From Catonia carolina (lineage: Eukaryota; Arthropoda; Insecta; Hemiptera; Achilidae): a stretch of DNA of 64,000 nucleotides. Under the pieces are notes generated by a model, which saw nothing but the letters and a program-made list of their open reading frames with translations, was not told where the DNA came from and made no database searches. The stretch spans positions 54,789,722 to 54,853,721 of the forward strand of contig JAQMRL010000005.1 in NCBI GenBank assembly GCA_035578175.1, read 5' to 3'. Of this stretch, positions 44,885-56,444 are shown piece after piece. The number at the start of each line of letters is the position of its first letter. The stretch's first letter is position 1. A program made the position numbers and the translations under genes.

Positions 44885-45990
44885 TGGATTTTAAAAGTGA
44901 TTTGGATAAAATAATTTTAGAATTGCCTGACAAAGACGAGTGTTTTCCAATTAGTAGCTATAAAACTGTTAAAAAATTACGAAATCTTTTGAGAGTATTT
45001 CTCATAATTGACACATTGACATTTTATAATATATCATTAACAATGACGATTTAAGTTTAGTAATAATCGTCGCTATCTTGATCTATTAATGAATAAACAG
45101 TCTGAAACCTTATTATTACTTTAAAAGAAATTAAATTTATATAAAATCAAATTGTTTAATATGAAATATTGAAGTTACGGCCAATTAAAAGAAGTTAGTT
45201 CCATTTCAATTATTTATTTTATCGTTATTCTAGTTAATCCAATTTGGATTTATAGAATTAAATCTAAAAGACATCATTAGTCATGAAATTCGCCAATTAT
45301 TTTATAATCTAGGTCCACAGCTCCATTAACAGTGACCAATCTATTTGATATTTATTAGGTCAACTTTATAACGCATGAAACTTATCTCTAAGAGATTTGC
45401 TGATATCCTTGGCTTATTTAAATTATTATTATAAAAGTGAATGTTAATTTTTTTATTTTGTTAAATATCCTGTGAGTAGGTGTGTGTATGTGTGTATGTA
45501 TTGCGTATAAATTTCAATGAATATATGAAATGTATATCAAAAATTTGTTTTTGATACATTAATCATTATCTAGGTCTTTATCAATATCAAAATTTAAATT
45601 TATTAATCTATATTACATAAACTTTCTCTAAATTCTAAGAATATATTATTTGTAATACAGTTGTTATTTAATATATTTTTTTATAATTAATACATATTAT
45701 AATATCCTTCTAATTTATTATAAATATATTAAGTTTAAAGTATACTTCATAATTGTAGATTTTTTAAATTGTATTTATACATATGTATTATTTAAATAAT
45801 AACAGGTTTTGTACGGTTATTTTATATTTACTCTGTCCTGTAGCACGTAATTGTGGTTAACCTTTCCTCAGAGATATCTTAATGCATTTCCATTTGTACA
45901 GGCCATCTTAATACGTCAAGTGCAAATGATATAAAATTACATGATTATTTTTATAAAATATTCCTTTCTGTTGTTTCCACAATTTACTAA
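44885..45990. other. Intronic, no recognised feature
   Basis: Very AT-rich; nothing assigned. Confidence 0.5.
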
Positions 45991-45994
45991 AAAA

Positions 45995-46600
45995 AATAAA
46001 AAATCTGATATTAAACACTCGCCCGGCTTTCTCTTACCATTGTAAATAATAAAATATACGTATAACCTATGTAAACAATTTAAAATTAAAAACGTAACCG
46101 AATTTTAATCATGAGTAAATGACCCTAAATGAAAATCAACCTCTGTAGGATTTAAGAATACAGAACGTTATTAACTGGCGTTAAACTAGGCCCTGTAGAA
46201 AAAATTCTTGAAATAAAAATTGTAGATTTTTAATTTTCTATTTTTTTAATCATATACTTTTGCCCTAAAATGCATACTGAGGCCGCAATGTTAAAAAAAA
46301 CATTTAGCACGAAAACACAGCCCCCAATGGATTTCAGCAGACAGTGCCCTATCTTAAAAAGCATAAAAATTTAGTAAATCAGGCGATTTTTTTTACAAAA
46401 GTAGGGCCTCGTTTCAGTGAAAATCGCAAAAAAGTGAAAAATTACAATCAAATAGGCCTACTATTCCGGTTGACCGATTTTAATGAAAATGTTCATGTCG
46501 GGTCCATTTGTAGTACCTAACTTAAGTCCAAGTTTCAAATTCGTACGTTATTCCGTTCTTCAGATATATTTTTACACAGAGACAGACGGAAACACACACA
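45995..46600 (-). mobile_element. HINE-like family, old copy (copy 11)
   Basis: Diverged but collinear: 'aaatctgatattaaacactc' at the left (3' end) through 'gccctatctt', 'ggttgaccgattttaatgaa' and the microsatellite edge 'cacagagacagacgg'. Confidence 0.7.
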
Positions 46601-46622
46601 TATTTACTACACAATTTATTAA

Positions 46623-47356
46623 GGGGAGACTGTATCTCGTATCCCGCCAGTGTTAAATTTGCCATTTTCAGGTACATTTTTCATAGGATTGGTAAAAGAT
46701 AGGGAAATGAAACTTTACACACTTAATCGTCGTCCAGTTTCTCTAGCTAATGACATTTTTTTTCAATTTAATCTGTTGAAGCAAAAAATTGGAAACAAAA
46801 TAATGAATAACCTAAAACTTTTACAAATTTTTTTTCTACGAATTTTGTATATTGCTCATTTTTGGAGCATCTGAGGAAGTCATAAAAGTGCAGGTATGTG
46901 TGCATGTACAAGATGAATAACTGGTAAAAATTTCAATTTTCTAGGTTTAATGGTTTCCGAGGAAAATGTACCTAAATTTTAAAATCTTAATTTACGAGAA
47001 CAGGCAAAAATAAAAATGCATAAATCAAAAACAAAGTGTACACAAACACTTAAATTTCCCATCAACAGTTGATTAGAAATCTGAACGAACAGCTGAGAAT
47101 ATTTTAAAAAATAACGCAGATATTTTAAAAACTAAAATTCCCTTTGCTCTAAAACGCTCAGTATAAAATTATGAAAAATATTTGTTCATGTTGACATGAT
47201 AATTTTTCTGGGTAAAACTGCTAAAAACTTAATTATTTATTAAAATAATTTTTTGACGTAATTTAATGGTTTTCTGGTAGATCTAGGTCTGAACTATTGA
47301 AAAATATAAAAAACCAAAAATCGAAATTTTCAGTAAAATTATCATACAGTCTCACC
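46623..47356. mobile_element. TTAA-flanked MITE H (copy 1)
   Basis: The ends read 'ggggagactgtat' and, on the complement, 'ggtgagactgtatga'. TTAA is at 46619-46622 and 47357-47360. It is 734 bp with no transposase. TTAA targets are typical of piggyBac-type elements, but the class is inference. Confidence 0.75.
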
Positions 47357-47364
47357 TTAAACTC

Positions 47365-47610
47365 CTCTGCCAATGCATTTGCATTATCTTTATTTTATGT
47401 AAGATGATTCGATTCCCGATTGAATTGTAATGTAGCAGCTTCGTTTATGAAAAAACGGGCCTTCTTAAAGTACATGTTTCTCGTTTATCTCTACGTTTCC
47501 TTTCATGTTTTTGTTCAATCAAATTACAGTTTGTGTTAATATTTACTCAGTTTTTTTAAATATTTGAAACTTGCAATAAAATTTCCAATTATGTTTTTGT
47601 ATTTTTTCAG
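47365..47610. other. End of intron A-B
   Basis: Ends in a T-rich tract and 'attttttcag'. No other feature. Confidence 0.6.
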
Positions 47611-47729
47611 ATATTGTCAAAAGAGATGAATAAATTAAACGAATCTACCAAGCGAAATAAACGAAATTCGGAAGATGAAAATGGAGAAGAAGAACATGAG
47701 GAAAGTGGTGAAGAGACTGAAACAGAAAG
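47611..47729 (+). CDS. GH18 chitinase-like protein, exon B (start of acidic insert)
   Basis: In phase 0 it reads 'ILSKEMNKLNEST', completing the helix after the active-site strand. It then passes into a charged, disordered-looking segment with 'KRNKRNSEDENGEEEHEE' and 'SGEETETE'. Other GH18 proteins go from this helix almost directly to the next barrel strand, so the segment is an insertion. 'RNKR' (residues 15-18 of the exon) fits the furin consensus R-X-K/R-R. The exon ends in phase 2 before 'gtaact', and the split codon with exon C encodes serine. Confidence 0.85.
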
Positions 47730-48224
47730 GTAACTAAATATAGCCCACGTGAATTATGATATTAATAATATATACCTTGACTTGTATTATTTTTATGTAT
47801 ATATATATATATATATATATATACATCGTTATTGGGATGTGTTATTATATTTATGTAAGTTATATTTATGTAATGATAATGATTACAATGATTGTGTCAA
47901 TATTATGACCTTGAATAACTGAAAGACAACAAAACACACCTTTAACCTTTATTATATATGACTTACTATTCCTATATAAACATATACGCATGCAATATAA
48001 TACAAGCAAGTGGATTAAGCTTGCAATAAGTAGGCCTATTGTATTGTTTTAATTTTTATTTTGTGGTTTATTATAATTTTGTTTTTTCAATATATATAGA
48101 CTAATAAATTATTTCTACGTGATTCTTTTGTTGTTCAGATTAATTAATTTAGTAATACGGATTGTGTAAGTATAGTTTGAATACTGTTAGCTACGTGAAA
48201 GACATTACCAGCATGACACGTATA
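47730..48224. other. Intron B-C, first part, with an (AT)n microsatellite
   Basis: An (AT)n run lies at about 47799-47823. Otherwise unassigned. Confidence 0.6.
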
Positions 48225-48353
48225 GATCAAGTATGAAAAGGGACCTTATCTACAAAAAAAAGTTTCAAAAATGTTTTATTTATTTTAATTCATAAATTTT
48301 ATTGTAAACACACTTATATAATAGAAAAAATGGAGGTGTATATGTTTTGTTAA

Positions 48354-49102
48354 GGAGAGACTGTACTTTGTATCCCGCCAATGTTAAATTTGCTACTTTT
48401 AGGTACATTTTTCAAAGGATTGGTGAAAGATAGGGAAATTAAACTTTACACATTACAGGAGCGGGGTTTCTTTTTGAGCTACTGATATTTTCAATTTAAT
48501 CTTTGGACCGTACCATTTTTTTTTTTTTTAAATTACGAATAACATAAAATTTTTACAAAATTATTTCTTTTTTTTTGCGTTTTACTAATTTTTGGAGATC
48601 CTGAGGAATTCATAAAAATGTCGGTATATGTGGATATACAATATAATTAACTGGTAAAAATTTCAGCCTGGAAGGTTTTTTGGTTTCTGAGAAGAGTGTA
48701 CCAAGTATTCAAAATCTAAATTTACGGGAAAACGCAAGAAAGAAGAAGGCACAAAATTAATCAAAAACAAAATTTAAACAAACAAGTAAATTTCCCATCA
48801 ACAGTTATCTAGATAGCTGAACCAACAGTTGAGAATACAAAAAAAACAGTGATGCAGATATTTTAAAAACTAAAATTCCCTTTGCACTAAAACGAGCAGT
48901 ATAAAATTGTGAAAAATATTCGTTCTTGGTAACATAATAATTTTTCTGTGTAAACTTGATAAAAACTTAATTTTTTCGTAAACATTTTTTTTGACGTAAC
49001 TTAATATATAATGTTTTTCTGGTAGATCTAGGCCTAAACTATTGAAAAACATAAAAAACCAAAAATCAAAATTTTGAGTTTAAACCATCGTGCCATCTCC
49101 CC
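48354..49102. mobile_element. TTAA-flanked MITE H (copy 2)
   Basis: Homologous along its length to copy 1 in the same orientation, with ends 'ggagagactgta' and, complemented, 'ggggagatggca'. The flanks are TTAA (48350-48353) and GTAA (49103-49106), the latter presumably a decayed TTAA. Confidence 0.75.
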
Positions 49103-49273
49103 GTAAGTTAAATTTTCAAATACATGTAACCGTTAAAAATTTATTTAAAGTTTTTCTGAAAATTTTATTTTTCTGAAATCTTTGATATTTTCCGTTTATA
49201 CCGTCGTTTCTTTTCTTTTACTCAAAAATGCAGCGGAATTTTTTAAGCGTGCATGTTATACGAGTTGTGGCTA

Positions 49274-49920
49274 TTAAATTTGCTCCATGCGAATTTTCCA
49301 TCGTTGGAAACAGTGCTGGAAGTCATCTTCTGTCAGCACCTTTAGGATACATGCCGCTTTCTCTTTTACAGCTTCCACAGACTCAAATCTTGTCCCTTTT
49401 AATGCAGATTTCGACTTAGGGAACAGGTAGAAGTCACATGGTGTAAGATCTGGTGAATAAGTTGGATGTTCTAACACTGAAATGCTGTACTTGGCTAGGA
49501 ACCTCTTGACAGATAACGTGGAATGAGCTGGCGCATTGTCTTGGTGGAGAACCCATGATTTGTCCTTCCACATTTCGGGGCGTTTTTTCCTTACTCTTTG
49601 ACGTAGTTTAGAAAGTACCTCAAAGTAGTAATATTGATTAATTGTTTGACCTTCAGGAACCCAGTGGAAGTTCATAATCCCATGGATATCAAAAAAAAGA
49701 ATCATCATTGCTTTAAATTTTGACTTGGTTATTCAAGCTTTTTGGCTTTCGGTGAAGTTCGGCTCTTCCAGTGCATGGTTTGGCGCATCGTTTCCGGATC
49801 ATAAGTAAAAAACCACATTTCATTACATGTTATAATCGTTTCCAAAAAATTTGGGTCATTTTCAATCGCGTACAAAGTGTCAGTACAAACATTTTTGCGA
49901 GCTTCATTTCAAACATTTTT
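49274..49920 (-). pseudogene. Mariner transposase, inactivated
   Basis: The minus strand reads, from about 49835, 'TCNEMWFFTYDPETMRQTMH', a stop at 49729-49731, then the open 144 codons with 'GIMNFHWVPEGQTINQ', the second catalytic aspartate in 'LHQDNAPAHS' and the third in 'YSPDLTPCDFYLFP'. It ends 'EDDFQHCFQRWKIRMEQI'. In active mariners the first motif has aspartate ('TCDE'); here it is asparagine (49822-49824). Together with the stop and the missing N-terminus this makes it dead. Confidence 0.85.
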
Positions 49921-49940
49921 GAGCGGCACGTGTCCTGTAG

Positions 49941-50045
49941 GAGCTGCCAGAAGATGACTTCCAGCACTGTTTCCAACAATGGAAAATTCTATTGGAGCGT
50001 TGTAGGGATAGAGAAGGAGTGTATATTGAAGGTGACAATAAGTGA
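49941..50045 (+). pseudogene. Mariner transposase C-terminal piece, inverted
   Basis: Thirty-four codons and a TGA read 'EDDFQHCFQQWKILLERC' and 'RDREGVYIEGDNK', the complete mariner C-terminus. It runs opposite to the transposase to its left and is better preserved at its end than that copy. Confidence 0.85.
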
Positions 50046-50459
50046 TTATGTATAAAATTAAAATTAAATTTTTTACAACATCAGTCTAGATATTTAATAG
50101 CCACACCTCGTATGTCAAGAGGAATAAAGAATAATTTTATTCACATCTTTGAACAGGACGGAACATTTTCTTTCAAAAATTTTTATTTTCGTTAAAAAAT
50201 TATTTTTTTTAACTAAATTTATTTCTTGCTTTAAATAATAGTAAATTGCTTCTATGAGGATTTGCTCTCGTTGGGAAAGTCCATAAATCTTAACCAATGT
50301 AAATCAGATAGGTGAAGTTAAGAATTTCACATTTCCTCTACTGCAATAGTAGCTTTTTTATGTTTCTCTTTGATTCGTTTTTGTTTAACTGTGCAAAGAC
50401 AACTAATTAAATAAAAAACATGGCGTTAATGGCTTAGAGGAGAGCACGATTAAGAAAAT

Positions 50460-50895
50460 TTTTAAATATTTATTTTTTTTAAAGTTGCATCAACTTCTTG
50501 GTTATTAGCAACTATGGTTGGTTATGCAACTGGAATAGTGGGTTTTGACTTTTCCAGTGAAATTTTCCAAACCCTAGCAGGAAATTGAACCTGGGACCTC
50601 CGCGTTGTAGGTTAAAGGCCAAGCCAATTGCTGTGAGCGCTGGACTACGCATGCGCATACTTGATTTCGACTCCGCATACCCTCTGACGTACAGTTAGAT
50701 GTACAGTCAGAGTGTTGTTGAAAATTAACGACACCTATTGTATTCTGTAGGCATGCTGTTCCATTGTTGATTACATACGCTGCACTATTGCAGTACATAC
50801 AAGACTATACTAATGCAGACGCACGTTTTGCCTAGCGTTCTCCTTACGAAAATCAGGCTATAGGATGCTAGTCACTACGATACGAAGGTGGCCAA
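50460..50895 (-). mobile_element. SINE family D (copy 5), interrupted by about 245 bp
   Basis: The body and box B side (50465-50611) and the head 'gatgctagtcactacgatac' (50862-50892) are split by unrelated sequence at about 50612-50861. The insert has no clear terminal repeats or coding frame and its class is unknown. Confidence 0.65.
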
Positions 50896-50899
50896 TACT

Positions 50900-53646
50900 A
50901 AAATTGGTCACGTATTCAAATTTTCTATCTCTTATGTAAAGAGTTACTCTCAGTAATTCAGAATTCCAAATTAAACATTATTATAGACTAACCCAAAATT
51001 AAAATTAAAATAAGAAAAGTGTTTGAATAATAGATCTGTGATTTACCTTAATTTTTCCGATTGAAATTCAATAAATTTTATAAAGTTCATGTGATAAATA
51101 TTATAAAAGTTGTGTGTCGTAGAACTTATGATCAGATTATAAATATTTAAGAACTGTGCTGTTTTTTTATTCTTTATATTATATTAAAACAAAAGAAATT
51201 CTTCTAAACTAACTCTGTCATCCTATGAAATTTGATAACTTAGTTTAAAATTATTAGATCATTATCATAACATATGTTTTAGAGTTTTAGAGATGTAGAC
51301 AGGACATTTACTTGATATGATAGGTTAACATAATTTAATCCCAGAGAATCAAAGGAATTTATAGAAATCACATTCATCAACTTTTACAAAAACCTATGAA
51401 AAATTTCCATTCATTTATTTTTAATAAAATAAAAAAATCATGGATTATTTCAAACATTATCAAGATATGAAAATAAATTTTAAATTTTAAAAAGACTTGT
51501 GATACAAGAATTTTATTTTCAAGCAAATACATTACAATAAAGTAATACTACAATAAAAATGCAATAAAATTTTATAATTTCAAAACTTCTGTAAAACACA
51601 ACTAATTTACATAATAACACATTTACTTTTTTTTTATACTTGCATTAACATTTTATTTAAGTTGGGTCAACTTAACATAAAGTGATTAATAGGGCTACTC
51701 TATGTTGAAACCCGTAGTAATAATATAAAATTTCTGTTTTGCAGACAGGTGGTTTAAATAACTAATGTTTCCTGTAAAATTTGCATTCAAAATTTAACAG
51801 CTTTTGTCAATAATACAAAATTTGATAGTACAAAATAATATAAGTTGATTTCTGTCAGGGTCACACTGTCTGAAGGTTGGATGAAATGAAATGATTGTGA
51901 CAAAGCTTTTTATTGACAAGTGATATATCAGAAAATACATTAAAATACTTGTATTCATTACAATACAAAGATAAAGAATCTAATGAAGTTGTTATTTATT
52001 ATTAATAATTGATTCAGTCAGGAGTTGGTGATATATTTTTTAATAGTTAGTCAACTTTGCGGAATCGTCGAAAATCGAAAATAATAGATTTATGAGTTTT
52101 ATTTTTAATTGGAGACTCCCTAGGAATTATAGGACATGTCACAAACTTATAAGTTAATAAATATTATTTTAATTACACATTACCTACGACTGTAAGCTTA
52201 CTTATTACAATGGGTGCGACATTTTCTAATATTTAACAAATAGTACAAATTTTTCTTAGCATTCGCTTGGATGTTTTGTGTGTTTATTTATTCTAATTTA
52301 TTTTTTTTTTATTTTAATAAAATATTATTTTTAGAAGGAAATTCTTGTATACAGTAAAAAGTCTCATCAATCAAGTATGTTTTCAGATTTATTTAAATGA
52401 ATGCAAATTAGCAAATTTCAAAAATTGTGGTAATTTATTAATGTATTTTCTCCCCGCATATGTGGTCTTTTGTTCAAACAACTTAGTGTTATGATTAGTC
52501 ACATAATATTCGTTTCTGTTTCGTACATTTTGATAGTGGACTTGAAATTTTGCATAAAAGTATTTTTTCTAACATGCAGAGTATTGATGTATGTATAAAA
52601 ATTTTTACCCAGGGAAAATATATTTACTAATATTGTAAAGAAGTAACATTTACTTGTTTGTTTGTGCACGGTAATCTCAGGAACTACCCCACAGATTTAA
52701 AAAATATTTCACTGATAGAAACTTACAAGTTCCTGACATAGGCTGCTCCTGATAAACAAATCTCCTCTTTTGCATCATAACTGCTAATGCAGGGGTCAAC
52801 AACTGGGGAACCGCCAACTCATTGTTTGCAGATCGCGAAAAAGAAAAATTTTTTTTTATGCAGATCTTATTTTTATGTGAATTTTTTTTAAATTTAGGCT
52901 GTGTGCACAAAGAGACCAACTGGTGATGTCAATACAACATATACCCAAGTTTTTCTGAAGAGAGTTGATGCTTGCTGGATTGGTTTACGGCTTCAATCAG
53001 GCTGAAAGCAACTCATGATAGCACCTTGCTAAAAAATACAAAATAAAACTACAACTTCTGTACACGATCCTACAGTAGTTTGAAACTGTTGCTAAATTTT
53101 ATTCCTCAAATCTTTTTGAAATCAACCATTAGTATTCAAATTTAGCATGATATTTAAATTTTCAGTTAGCAATGTGGGCTTAAGTTAAAAGTTTGCTGGA
53201 CCATGGCAGTTTCATCAAAATTTTAAACGAACATTGTTCAAATTTAGTAAATGACTGCTGTGCTATTACAGTAATTCACTTTCGTTGTACTTCATTGTGC
53301 AGGACCAACTATTCTCCTCTCCTCTCTTTTGGTTTTTTTAGATGATTGTAGATATAGATGATTGTTCTGATGACTCTTATACGGCTTTTTTAGTTTATCA
53401 GTTGTTAATTTGGTGTTAAATGAATAGTGTCGGTTTTTATCGAGAAAAGAGTTCTTTTTATAAGTTGGCCCGATGATTCATTAGTTCCAAGTAAAGATAT
53501 CTCCAAGGTACTTAAATTTGTTTACTTATTTTACTTGTTTGTCACTAGAATTTTTTTATTAGTAAAAAGTATATAGATTAATTTAATTATGACAAGTATT
53601 CAAAAGTAATTTATTATAATCTGTTTTAATAATTTTGCTTTTTCAG
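50900..53646. other. Intron B-C, remainder
   Basis: AT-rich. At 52650-52720 'cttgtttgtttgtgcacggt' with 'ggaactaccccacagattta' resembles the repeat at 13098-13180. The minus-strand frame 52677-52919 has no motif. Ends 'gctttttcag' at the acceptor. Confidence 0.5.
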
Positions 53647-53871
53647 TTCTGAAGATAGAACAACTACAGACACAACCACTCCAGGAACAACTATATTTAC
53701 TACTGAAGAAGGTACTGAAACTACAAAGGATGGTACGAGTGAAGAAAAGGACAATAAAGGACAAGAAGAAATTATTATTGATGAAACATTAGAAAAACAT
53801 CCAATTGTTGTACGACTACCAACACAACCTCAACTGCTAGCCAAAAATTTCGATTTAAAACGTTTGTCTAA
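53647..53871 (+). CDS. GH18 chitinase-like protein, exon C (rest of insert and next strand)
   Basis: After the shared serine codon it continues the insert with 'SEDRTTTDTTTPGTTIF', 'TTEEGTETTKDGTSEE' and 'EEIIIDETLEK'. It then returns to barrel sequence, 'PIVVRLPTQPQLL' and 'FDLKRLS', equivalent to the strand and helix before the MxYD motif. The Thr-rich part could carry mucin-type O-glycans. It ends in phase 2 at 'AA' before the donor 'gtaagt', completing lysine with exon D. The two insert halves total about 80 residues. Confidence 0.87.
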
Positions 53872-53892
53872 GTAAGTACTAAATTTTACTAC

Positions 53893-54284
53893 TGTGTTGT
53901 TTAGGTCATCAGCCGAAAGGCTGGTTCTAGAGGCTTTACGAAGTAAAAATGAGAAGTGAACTGGTTTACCATGCCTTCCTCACTGAGTGGAAAAGAATGC
54001 TTATCAGCATGCCAGACCCTCTGAAAAGCATCTACTTCCCACCCTACAAATGACACCTTCACTTCATTCACCACAGGGTCTAGCTATATAATGAAATTAA
54101 TTAATCTCCGAGGAGATAGCTCTGATTAGTGTTTTTTACACCTTTACCTTTTCTGTTCTTAAATGTTTCAGTCATATAATTGGCTGACCATATGATAATA
54201 AACAGAACTATTTTTTGTAGCCCTGGAACTAGCAGATAGAGGGCAAATAATTTAACACTTTACCTGCCTGTTGGGGGCAAGAAT
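53893..54284 (-). mobile_element. SINE-A (copy 9)
   Basis: Full-length copy beginning 20 bp after the exon C donor, from 'gttgtttaggtcatcagccg' to 'cctgcctgttgggggcaa'. Confidence 0.82.
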
Positions 54285-54287
54285 AAA

Positions 54288-54536
54288 CGTTATAGGAAAT
54301 TAAAAAACTTATAACTTTTCATTGAAAGTATTTTGTTCTACAGGGCTTAGTTTAGCTTCAATTAATGATTTTCCATATTCTTAAGTCGAACAGAGATTGA
54401 GTTACATTTAGCGTCATTCATTCTTGATTAGAATTAGGTTATAGTTTTCATTTTACACCAATTGATCATGATTAAACATTTTAATTATTTACATTGGCAA
54501 GAGAATGTCGTGTCGGTGGTTCACACCAGATTTTGT
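54288..54536 (+). mobile_element. HINE-like 3' part (copy 12)
   Basis: 'ggaaattaaaaaacttataa' to 'ttggcaagagaatgtcgtgt' and 'ggtggttcacaccagatttt'. The hairpin is partly decayed. Confidence 0.7.
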
Positions 54537-54539
54537 TTA

Positions 54540-56440
54540 TTGTTTTGATCATTTTAGACCAGGTTAAGTAATGTTATAAATATTTTTAATATTGTAAGTA
54601 GGATTTATTTTACAGCAAAATATTCCTCCAAAAAAAATTTCAAAAGTATTAAGTAGAAGAGGGGTAAATGCATTTTAACTGTTGACCAAAAAATTATGCA
54701 TATTATTATAAATTATTTGATTACAGCTTAAACAGTTTGAAATTTTCAGGAATGGCAAGTCTCAGTAGATTGCTACAGTATGCAAAAATTATTGTCATGT
54801 GACTGCAATATGGAAGTTGATGTTTTCACCTAATCACTCCTCTTTAGATCCTTTCATAATGATTCGGTTGAGGTAAAAGATGGCATGTAGAAAAAAACTG
54901 TTAAAAAAGTACAGAGAAATACAGTTTATTTTTATTTCCTGAAAAATCTAGAAATATTTAATCATGGAATTATCATTAGAAGATATGAGAATAAATTATG
55001 CAGATCAATACTCAATAAACATCAACTGACCTTAAATTTTCTAGACATAGGCCTATTCACTTAATACTTTTCTGATTTATTTAGATTTTTAATATGTTAT
55101 TAATAGTAAAGCAACAGAAAAACTAGTTTTAAAATGCAGTTTCTAGTGTTATTTTTGTTCTTGCCTTCAACCAATTTTATTACTAAATAATATTTCTGAA
55201 TAACAGCCAATTCAGAAATTGGCAAATGTTCATTATTTACAGTTTAAATAGTATTTTTCTTTCAAATTAATTTCTTATTAGTTTTGTATTTAGCAAATTA
55301 ACATACGGTAAAAATCATATTTTATAAATTCTATCCATTACTTTATTATAATTCATCAATTACTAATATCCATAAATTTAAAAAAAAATCAAATGAATGT
55401 ACTGCCATTTAACTTTATCAATTCATTAATTTTCATACATGCAAATTAGTAACGGTATCTATCCTGGAAAGATTAAATTAACGGTTGTTGTTAAGAAAAC
55501 AAAGTAGTATAATTGTAATGATGATTTTAAAACTTAAAAAAAAATAGCCGCTTCATTGTACCACGGAAGAATACTACTAAGGAAATGTTTCCACTATGAC
55601 TAGAGACCACCACTCTCACCATTTGACAAAATTAAATATCATATTTGAAAAATGGTTTACAACTTTTGCACGTGACCAGATTTATTTCAATAAAAAAATT
55701 ACAGGAATAAATATAAATTTTCCCCATGTTCCTGGGCCTATCCCATCAAGAGATATCAAGGTTGGGTAAAAAACACTACAGATAAAAAACTGTTGGTCTC
55801 ACAAGTTTGAACTTCAGAATAAAACCTTAAAACATTATGATAAATGTTTATACAAAGTTTAAAGTTGATTGGACAAACCGTTTTGAAGATATAAGCTGAC
55901 AAAGTTACCTCTTTCAAATTATACTTCGAAAAATAGAATCTTTTTAGAAATTCATCTAAAGAAAACAGCCTCTCGAAGTTCTCAAAAGAAATCTAAGCTA
56001 ACCAACCAATGTAGAATTGAATAGGTAAAATTTTAGACTAAAAATCGTAACTATTGGATGAGTGGATACTGAGATAACTCTTCTCAGATTTGACAGCACA
56101 TAATTGAAAATCCAATAGTAACCTGTTATTCCCAGTCAGGTCTGAAATTTTTTCTTCACTCATCACCCTTCATCATTTGCATTAATATATAAACAGTCAG
56201 GCATAAAAAAAATAAAATTGTTATGTACAAAAAAGTAGAATGTCTTGTGTTAGATTCCCACCTGGGCTCTGGATATATTTTGTAAAACCCGTAATTACTG
56301 TCTTTAAATACACTTAGCCTTGCTAATGAACAAGATATTAATACAGTAACATAGAAAGCATTTCCCTCATGAATCATGATAAATTGTAAAAAAATATATA
56401 TATGCAAAATTATTTTCTTCTACTATTTATTAGTCCTTCA
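54540..56440. other. Intron C-D, no recognised feature
   Basis: AT-rich; the minus-strand frame 56156-56407 has no motif. Confidence 0.5.
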
Positions 56441-56444
56441 GCAT

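Larger units (their letters stand above)
23097..47610 (+). other. Intron A-B, 24.5 kb, densely filled with transposons
   Basis: The donor 'gtaagt' and acceptor 'attttttcag' are strong. No missing exon is needed: 'FVDLVK' of exon A and 'ILSKEMNKLN' of exon B form the continuous helix seen in GH18 proteins. Most of the intron is accounted for by Jockey-like, HINE-like, SINE and TIR elements listed separately. Confidence 0.8.
49261..50110 (-). mobile_element. Mariner element with two 3' ends
   Basis: The terminal repeats 'cgagttgtggctattaaat' and, complemented, 'cgaggtgtggctattaaata' are flanked by TA at 49259-49260 and 50111-50112. The left 600 bp is a minus-strand transposase 3' part. The right 170 bp is another transposase C-terminus on the plus strand, where a normal copy would have its 5' end. 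At 850 bp it is shorter than the usual 1.3 kb. Confidence 0.85.
48225..50210. mobile_element. Element G (copy 2), broken by a MITE and a mariner
   Basis: Three G segments, 48225-48349, 49107-49258 and 50113-50210, match in order the intact copy at 26097-26445. The gaps between them are MITE H and a mariner. The outer limits are approximate because the copy is diverged. Confidence 0.6.

Noticed and set aside
52677..52919. 80-codon minus-strand ORF in intron B-C
   Set aside because: No motif, no splice context and strand opposite to the gene; overlaps a dispersed repeat.
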